From the NCBI GenBank assembly GCA_900540045.1, contig UQEF01000090.1, positions 1 to 11,637 on the forward strand: 11,637 nt of DNA, in the 5' to 3' direction. The notes under the pieces were generated by a model. The model was not told the origin of the DNA, did no database searches, and saw nothing but the letters and a program-made list of their open reading frames with translations. Shown piece after piece: positions 7,545-11,637 of this stretch (its first letter is position 1; each line of letters starts with the position of its first letter). The translations under genes were made by a program, and so were the position numbers. The DNA comes from an uncultured Eubacteriales bacterium (GTDB lineage Bacteria; Bacillota; Clostridia; Christensenellales; Aristaeellaceae).

Positions 7545-7772
7545 TTACTGGTGCTTTTCGATGTAGTCCACAACGTCGCCAACGGTCTTGAGGGTCAGGA
7601 TGACTTCGTCCTCCACCTCGATGCCGAACTCGCTTTCCAGCTCCAGAATCATCACCATCACGTTGGCGCTGTCGGCCTTGAGGTCCTCCACCAGGCGGCT
7701 TTCCGGGGTGATGGTGGAAGCGTCCACCTGCAGCTGGGAGGCGATCATGTCGCGCACTTTTTCAAAAACCAT
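7545..7772 (-). CDS. acpP: Acyl carrier protein, with atypical sequence after the attachment serine
   Basis: A 75-residue acidic four-helix protein that carries growing acyl chains on 4'-phosphopantetheine for fatty-acid synthesis and hands them to PlsX. The attachment site is Ser35 in LKADSANVMVMILELE (31-46), followed by EFGIEVEDE (48-56) and the closing helix TVGDVVDYIEKHQ. Length, acidity and position between plsX and rnc all fit AcpP. The oddity is DSAN-VMV where the family normally has DSLD-xVEL: the Leu after the serine is Ala and the following Asp and Glu are missing. The start at 7772 has a perfect AGGAGG at 7781-7786, 8 nt upstream; a TTG further upstream in frame at 7796 is rejected. 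The 83-nt gap to plsX and 79-nt gap to rnc are the largest in the operon. Confidence 0.95.
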   Translation of the reverse strand: MVFEKVRDMIASQLQVDASTITPESRLVEDLKADSANVMVMILELESEFGIEVEDEVILTLKTVGDVVDYIEKHQ

Positions 7773-7780
7773 GGTTGTTT

Positions 7781-7786
7781 CCTCCT
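7781..7786 (-). promoter_or_regulatory. Consensus ribosome binding site of acpP
   Basis: A full AGGAGG at 8 nt from the ATG, the best Shine-Dalgarno in the window. This fits the very high expression expected for an acyl carrier protein and fixes its start at 7772. Confidence 0.85.
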
Positions 7787-7826
7787 GTTCGTCCAATCAA
7801 AATCATGGCGGGATACGCCTTATCTG

Positions 7827-7854
7827 GTTCGGGAGCGGCGCTCCCGCGCAGAAC
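7827..7854 (-). other. Hairpin in the plsX-acpP gap
   Basis: On the minus strand CGGGAGC, a 3-nt GCC loop and GCTCCCG form a 7-bp stem (plus positions 7830-7846). Outer GTTC/GAAC bases (7827-7830 and 7851-7854) could lengthen it across a 5-nt bulge. It begins one base after the plsX stop codon. There is no U-tract, so a terminator is not supported; a 3'-end stability or processing element that lets acpP be expressed differently from plsX is possible. I see no convincing -35/-10 pair in this gap. Confidence 0.5.
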
Positions 7855-7855
7855 G

Positions 7856-8884
7856 TTACTGGACGGGCTGCTCTCCGCCCTGGGGCAGAAGCGCTTCGAT
7901 CTTCTCCACCACGCCGCCGCGGATCATCTGCACCGCCTGTCCGATGGCGCAGGCCAGCGCGTGGCCGTTTGAGGAGCCGTGCGCCTTGACCACGCTGCCG
8001 CGCACGCCCAGAAGCGGCGCGCCGCCCACTTCGCTGTAGTCCATGGCCTTTTTCACACGGCCAAAGGCGGGCTTGGCCAGGAGCGCGCCCAGCTTGCTGC
8101 GGGTATCGCTGAGCAGCTCCTTTTTGATGATGCCCATCAAAGTTCCGGCCACGCCCTCCATGAACTTGAGAATCACGTTGCCCACGAAGCCGTCGCACAC
8201 GATCACGTCGGCCTGGTCATGGGTGATTTCGCGCGCCTCCACGTTGCCCACGAAGTTGAGGCGCTTATCGGCCGCCAGCAGCGCGTAGGCTTCCTTGGTC
8301 AGGGCGCAGCCCTTTTCGGCCTCCGCGCCGTTGTTGACCAGGCCGATGCGCGGGCTCTGGATGCCGCGCATGCCCTGCATGTAGGCGCTGCCCATCATGG
8401 CGAACTGGTGCAGGTATTCGGGACGGCAGTCCACATTCGCCCCGCAGTCGATGAGCAGGAAGTAGCCCTTGCCATTGGGCAGCAGCGGCGCAAGGGCCGG
8501 GCGGTCGATACCGCGCAGGCGACCCAGGCGGAACATGCCGCCGGAGAGCACCGCGCCCGTCGATCCGGCGGATACGAAGGCGTCCACCTTGCCGTCGCGA
8601 AGCTTGAGCATGCCGTCGACGATGGCGCTCTGCTTTTTCTTGCGCACGGCCATGACCGGCGCTTCACAGTTGGTGATGACTTCGGGGCAGTCGGTCAGGA
8701 CGAGGCGGGCGCGCAGCGCGGGGTCCGCGCCCTGAAAGGCGGCGTCCACCGCAGCCTTCACCTGCTCGATGGGACCGGCCAGCTCGATTTCCAGCCCCTC
8801 GTAGCGCTCCAGCGCCTCCCTGGCCCCCTCGGCGGGGGCCTGAGGCGCGTTGTCGCCGCCCATCGCGTCCAGATAAATCTTCAT
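7856..8884 (-). CDS. plsX: Phosphate acyltransferase PlsX
   Basis: A 342-residue enzyme that converts acyl-ACP and phosphate to acyl-phosphate, which PlsY then uses to acylate glycerol-3-phosphate, the first step of phospholipid synthesis in most Gram-positive bacteria; it is peripheral to the membrane. Diagnostic stretches are DAMGGDNAP (6-14) near the N-terminus, KKKQSAIVDGMLKLRDGKVD then SAGSTGAV, LIDCGANVDCRPEYLHQFA, NFVGNVEAREI, DGFVGNVILKFMEG, and GGAPLLGVRG with AHGSSN towards the C-terminus. The length is normal for the family. The ATG at 8884 is preceded by AGAGGAG about 10 nt upstream, and only 21 nt separate it from the propeller gene. In Bacillus this gene follows fapR and is followed by fabD and fabG; here none of these is present and acpP comes next. 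I saw no FapR-type operator. Confidence 0.98.
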   Translation of the reverse strand: MKIYLDAMGGDNAPQAPAEGAREALERYEGLEIELAGPIEQVKAAVDAAFQGADPALRARLVLTDCPEVITNCEAPVMAVRKKKQSAIVDGMLKLRDGKVDAFVSAGSTGAVLSGGMFRLGRLRGIDRPALAPLLPNGKGYFLLIDCGANVDCRPEYLHQFAMMGSAYMQGMRGIQSPRIGLVNNGAEAEKGCALTKEAYALLAADKRLNFVGNVEAREITHDQADVIVCDGFVGNVILKFMEGVAGTLMGIIKKELLSDTRSKLGALLAKPAFGRVKKAMDYSEVGGAPLLGVRGSVVKAHGSSNGHALACAIGQAVQMIRGGVVEKIEALLPQGGEQPVQ

Positions 8885-8905
8885 TGCCGATACGCTCCTC
8901 TTGTG

Positions 8906-11593
8906 TTACTCGATCTTGATGCAGTATACGCCGCCGGCGTCCTTGCCCGTGGTGCCGATAATCATCAGGTTGCCGTACACGGCGGGCGATCCCTCAATGG
9001 CCAGCGTGCTTTCCTCGCCCTCGCCGCCGGTGAGGGTCAGCGTGTCCAGAACGGAGCCGTCCGTGGCGTCCATGAGGTGGATCTTGCCGTTGCTCTCGGC
9101 CTGAATCAGCCAGGCGTCGCCGTCCTCGTTGTAGACGGCCACGGGGCTGGAGAGGGTGGCGCTTTCCAGCGCGGTCTGCCAGACCACCTTGCCGTCGGCC
9201 TTGCTCAGCGCGATCACCTTGGCGCCCGCCTCGTCGTTGGTGGCGGTGAAGATGACCAGGTCGCGGATGGCGCCCTGACCCACGACGGGGCTGGCGTATA
9301 CGCCGATGTCGCGCTTGCTGGCATAGACCAGATCCGGGACCTCGTAGGCCCATTCCTCCGCGCCGGTGAGGGCGTTGAGGCGGCGGATGGTGCACACGCC
9401 GTTCTTTCCGCCGTTGACGATGGCGTTGGCGGTGTAGAGCGCCACCACGGAGCCGTCCTCCACGTCCAGCGCGGGGGTGGATTCGATGCTGTCGCCGGTA
9501 TCCACGGCCCAGACGGGGGTGAGGGTGTTGAGGTCCACGCACTGCAGGATGCCGCCGATATCGCCGTAGTAGACGTAGTTATTGTATACGGCCACGCTGG
9601 CGTTGATGTTGGTATCGGTGCGGTCCTGCCCCTTGACCTGGGTCTTGTAGCCCTGGATGGTCTCGGAAAGGGCGATCTCGTTGGCCTGGTAGTTGTAGGT
9701 ATCCTTGACCGGGCCGAACTCGGCGGTGTAGAGCACGCCGTTCTGGCCGCCGACGATCATGGTGCCGGTGCTGCTGTCAAAGAGGGCCGAGCCAAGGAAA
9801 CCGCTGTAATTGCTGTTTTTGTCCTTGCCGTCTCCGGCGATGAGGCGCTGCTTCTCGTTGGTGACGAGGTTGAGGATGTGGTAGCCGTTCTTGACCGTCT
9901 TGTTGGCCAGGCGGCTGTTGAACTGGCCCACGCCCAAAATGGGGGTGCCGTTGGTGGCCACGGACAGGCCGCCGCGGCTGGGCGCGCCCAGCTCGATGGG
10001 ATCGCGGGTGGCCTCGCCGGTGAGCAGGTTGTAGAAGTAGACAAATCCGTCCTGCCCGGCCACGATGACCTCCTTGAGGGCGGTGACTTCCTTCATCTCT
10101 TCGTTGATGCCCATGCGCTGGCGCAGCTCCGTGGGCCACTTGACGATCACGGGCTGACCCGGAGCCGTCACGCCGTAGACGGTGCTTTCGTTGGTCTTCA
10201 TGGAACCGACGGGCTGGGTCCATACCTCGCTGAGCTTGGCGGACTGCACATCCACCGTGCCATAGGCCGCGTTCTGGCGCAGCGGACCGCTGCGGAATGT
10301 GAGCACGCCCGCCTGCCGCCAGCCCGCGTAATCGCTGCCGCCCACGGTGGTGGTGAAGGCGTTGAGCATGTTGATGGTGCGCTCGCGGGTAAAGGTGTCG
10401 ATGGTCTTGGTGCCGCTGTAGATCGTGGTCTTCAGGGTCAGCTCCTCAGGCAGGGCCGCGGGCGCCGCCTCCGCGCTCAGATCAGGCAGGGGCGAGGTGG
10501 TGGGCACCGGCGTGGGAGAGGGCGTCGGGCTGGGGGTGGGGCTGGGGCTGGGCGTGGGAGAGGGCGACGGGCTGGGCGTGATCTCGTCCAGCGGCTCCTC
10601 TTCTTCCTCTTCCTCAACGGGCTCGCTGCCCAGCTGCACATCCACGCTCATGCCGGATGGCGTAAAGTTGAGATCGCCGTCCAGCTGATACTGCGCGTCA
10701 TACTCGCCGGAATAGGCGGTGGTTACTTCCGCGCCCAGCGTCCAGATGCGCTGATCGCCGGTTTCGGTCACCGTGGCGTCCTCGTTCTGCGGGTCGGTCA
10801 GGTACATGCTGACGACGGGGGTGTTATAGCTGTCCACCACGCGCACGGCGGTCACATCGGTGGAGGTGGTGAGCGTAAAGGTCAGGCGCGCCGGCACGCC
10901 GGAGATGGACGTGTCGCATGTGAAGCCCTGCATGGGCTCGGCAACCACGCGGGGCGCGGAGATGGTCACCGGGGCGGATACGGGGAAGCCCTCGCTCTCC
11001 ACGCCGTCCTGCCGGCGGGCATAGGCCGTGAAGCCGCCGCTGTACGCATCCTCGATGGTGCAGGAGGGTTTCCACAGCAGCACGTTGCTGTTGGAGATCA
11101 CCTCGCCGCTGGCTTCCTTATCGGTGGAATAATTGCCGTCGTAGACGGTGTTGCCCAGATCGTCCACGATGCGCAGGCCCATGACGGACTTGGCGGTCTG
11201 TACGGCGAAGATCACCTGCGTGGGCGCGGCGCTGTCCGCCGCGGCAGCGCTGAAGCTCTTGATGGGGTCCTCTTCAGGCACGATCATGTTTTTCACGCTG
11301 GTAAAGGCACCCACCAGCGTGGACTTGACCGGCGCGATCGCGCTTCCGATGCCGCCGCCCATGCCTTCCCAGTCGGGCAGGCAGATGCCGGCCAGCAGGG
11401 CGCCGACCACCAGCAGGGCGATCACGATGGGCAGCAGCACGCCGCCGCGGCGGCGCTCCGGCTCCTGGGACGCGTAGTCCTCGTCTTCTTCAAAATCATA
11501 GCGGGGCCTGTCCACCGACGCGGTGGGGCGGCGGAACGGCTCGTCCGCGGGACGGGCGGGCTGCTGGCGCGGGCCGGCCTGGCGGCGCGGCAT
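8906..11593 (-). CDS. Membrane-anchored PQQ/BamB-like beta-propeller protein with duplicated N-terminal domain
   Basis: About 895 residues, counted from the ATG at 11593. A Pro/Arg-rich then acidic cytoplasmic tail (1-50) precedes one membrane helix (about 52-72) just after RRR, so the bulk should lie outside. Residues 124-212 and 234-322 are two copies of one domain. A Glu run (327-333) and a Ser/Thr-Pro linker (339-368) follow. From about 429 to the end are repeated propeller blades: GQDGFVYFYNLLTG, GDIGGILQCVDLNTLTPVW (from 677), RRLNALTGAEEW, VIALSKADGKVVW and GKIHLMDATDG. This is the PQQ-like/BamB repeat pattern. There is no sign of a dehydrogenase active site, so a binding or scaffold role is likelier. 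The ATG at 11593 has GGAAGG at 11601-11606, 7 nt upstream. An ATG at 11608 is also in frame, and the frame stays open to the window edge, so the true start may lie further out. The function is unknown. Confidence 0.75.
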   Translation of the reverse strand: MPRRQAGPRQQPARPADEPFRRPTASVDRPRYDFEEDEDYASQEPERRRGGVLLPIVIALLVVGALLAGICLPDWEGMGGGIGSAIAPVKSTLVGAFTSVKNMIVPEEDPIKSFSAAAADSAAPTQVIFAVQTAKSVMGLRIVDDLGNTVYDGNYSTDKEASGEVISNSNVLLWKPSCTIEDAYSGGFTAYARRQDGVESEGFPVSAPVTISAPRVVAEPMQGFTCDTSISGVPARLTFTLTTSTDVTAVRVVDSYNTPVVSMYLTDPQNEDATVTETGDQRIWTLGAEVTTAYSGEYDAQYQLDGDLNFTPSGMSVDVQLGSEPVEEEEEEEPLDEITPSPSPSPTPSPSPTPSPTPSPTPVPTTSPLPDLSAEAAPAALPEELTLKTTIYSGTKTIDTFTRERTINMLNAFTTTVGGSDYAGWRQAGVLTFRSGPLRQNAAYGTVDVQSAKLSEVWTQPVGSMKTNESTVYGVTAPGQPVIVKWPTELRQRMGINEEMKEVTALKEVIVAGQDGFVYFYNLLTGEATRDPIELGAPSRGGLSVATNGTPILGVGQFNSRLANKTVKNGYHILNLVTNEKQRLIAGDGKDKNSNYSGFLGSALFDSSTGTMIVGGQNGVLYTAEFGPVKDTYNYQANEIALSETIQGYKTQVKGQDRTDTNINASVAVYNNYVYYGDIGGILQCVDLNTLTPVWAVDTGDSIESTPALDVEDGSVVALYTANAIVNGGKNGVCTIRRLNALTGAEEWAYEVPDLVYASKRDIGVYASPVVGQGAIRDLVIFTATNDEAGAKVIALSKADGKVVWQTALESATLSSPVAVYNEDGDAWLIQAESNGKIHLMDATDGSVLDTLTLTGGEGEESTLAIEGSPAVYGNLMIIGTTGKDAGGVYCIKIE
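10490..10579 (-). repeat. Ser/Thr-Pro dipeptide linker with a 42-bp DNA repeat
   Basis: Codes for about 30 residues of alternating Ser-Pro and Thr-Pro, ending in VPTTSP, just after a seven-Glu run. Such linkers are extended and stiff and commonly separate a surface domain from a wall or membrane-proximal part. At DNA level, 26 bases beginning ggcgtgggagagggcg recur at 10509-10534 and 10551-10576 with one mismatch, a spacing of 42 bp (14 codons), so the linker could change length by slippage. Confidence 0.8.
10628..11224 (-). repeat. Two protein-level tandem domain copies in the propeller protein
   Basis: The segments at 10958-11224 and 10628-10894 encode two copies of an approximately 90-residue, probably beta-rich domain. 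Matching landmarks keep an exact offset of 110 residues: R141-I-V-D144 with R251-V-V-D254, W174 with W284, and A183-Y-S-G186 with A293-Y-S-G296. I do not recognise the domain; an immunoglobulin-like or similar sandwich fold is a guess. The DNA is diverged, so the duplication is old. Confidence 0.7.
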
Positions 11594-11600
11594 GGCGCCG

Positions 11601-11606
11601 CCTTCC
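11601..11606 (-). promoter_or_regulatory. Probable ribosome binding site of the propeller gene
   Basis: GGAAGG on the minus strand, 7 nt before the ATG at 11593. The alternative ATG at 11608 has only CGGA immediately before it, too close to act well. This favours the shorter protein, although the frame has no stop up to the window edge. Confidence 0.5.
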
Positions 11607-11637
11607 ATTTCCGTCTGAGCAATGCGCTGTCCGACCG

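Noticed and set aside
7466..7582. Longer N-terminus for RNase III
   Set aside because: It would overlap acpP by 38 nt, adds low-complexity sequence read through the hairpin, and the start at 7465 matches the family.
7773..7855. Promoter or FapR operator upstream of acpP
   Set aside because: I could not find a convincing -35/-10 pair at correct spacing, nor the A/T-rich inverted repeat expected for FapR.
8906..11593. Quinoprotein dehydrogenase
   Set aside because: Only the propeller repeat pattern is seen. There is no periplasmic export signal typical of those enzymes, no vicinal Cys pair in the propeller, and no partner cytochrome nearby; a BamB-like non-enzymatic propeller is the safer reading.

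Overview
The window is a GC-rich stretch (above 60% by eye) in which every convincing gene lies on the minus strand, so the biological reading direction is from position 11637 down to 1. In that order the genes are: a membrane-anchored beta-propeller protein, plsX, acpP, rnc, smc, ftsY, a DUF975-type membrane protein, a GNAT acetyltransferase, a SpoU/TrmH-family RNA methyltransferase, and the first bases of one more gene. The core plsX-acpP-rnc-smc-ftsY is a classic Firmicutes (Bacillota) gene order. High GC, a DUF975 protein and the absence of fabD/fabG between plsX and acpP point to a GC-rich clostridial lineage. That placement is inference; there is no rRNA or other taxonomic marker here.

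Layout: 8906-11593 (possibly longer) encodes an extracytoplasmic protein with a cytoplasmic tail, one membrane helix, two copies of a roughly 90-residue domain, a Glu-run plus Ser/Thr-Pro linker, and a PQQ/BamB-like propeller. 7545-8884 holds plsX and acpP (phospholipid and fatty-acid synthesis). 2261-7465 holds rnc, smc and ftsY (RNA processing, chromosome organisation, SRP-dependent membrane targeting). 1-2236 holds the accessory tail: DUF975, GNAT, methyltransferase, then the start of the next gene.

Genes are packed tightly. Gaps are 16-24 nt or are replaced by ATGA or TGATG stop/start overlaps. The only longer gaps are 83 nt (plsX-acpP) and 79 nt (acpP-rnc), and each contains a GC-rich hairpin without a U-tract. 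Most genes have a purine-rich Shine-Dalgarno 5-10 nt upstream of the chosen start. I see no convincing promoter and no intrinsic terminator, so the set looks like part of one polycistronic unit entering from beyond 11637 and leaving past position 1. No stretch over 300 bases lacks a gene. I saw no tRNA, rRNA, insertion sequence, CRISPR array or attachment site.

This is mostly a conserved housekeeping locus. The points most worth a second look are the hairpin directly upstream of rnc, an acyl carrier protein with an unusual sequence after its phosphopantetheine serine, the gap-free 110-residue internal duplication in the propeller protein, and the non-canonical genes around the conserved core.
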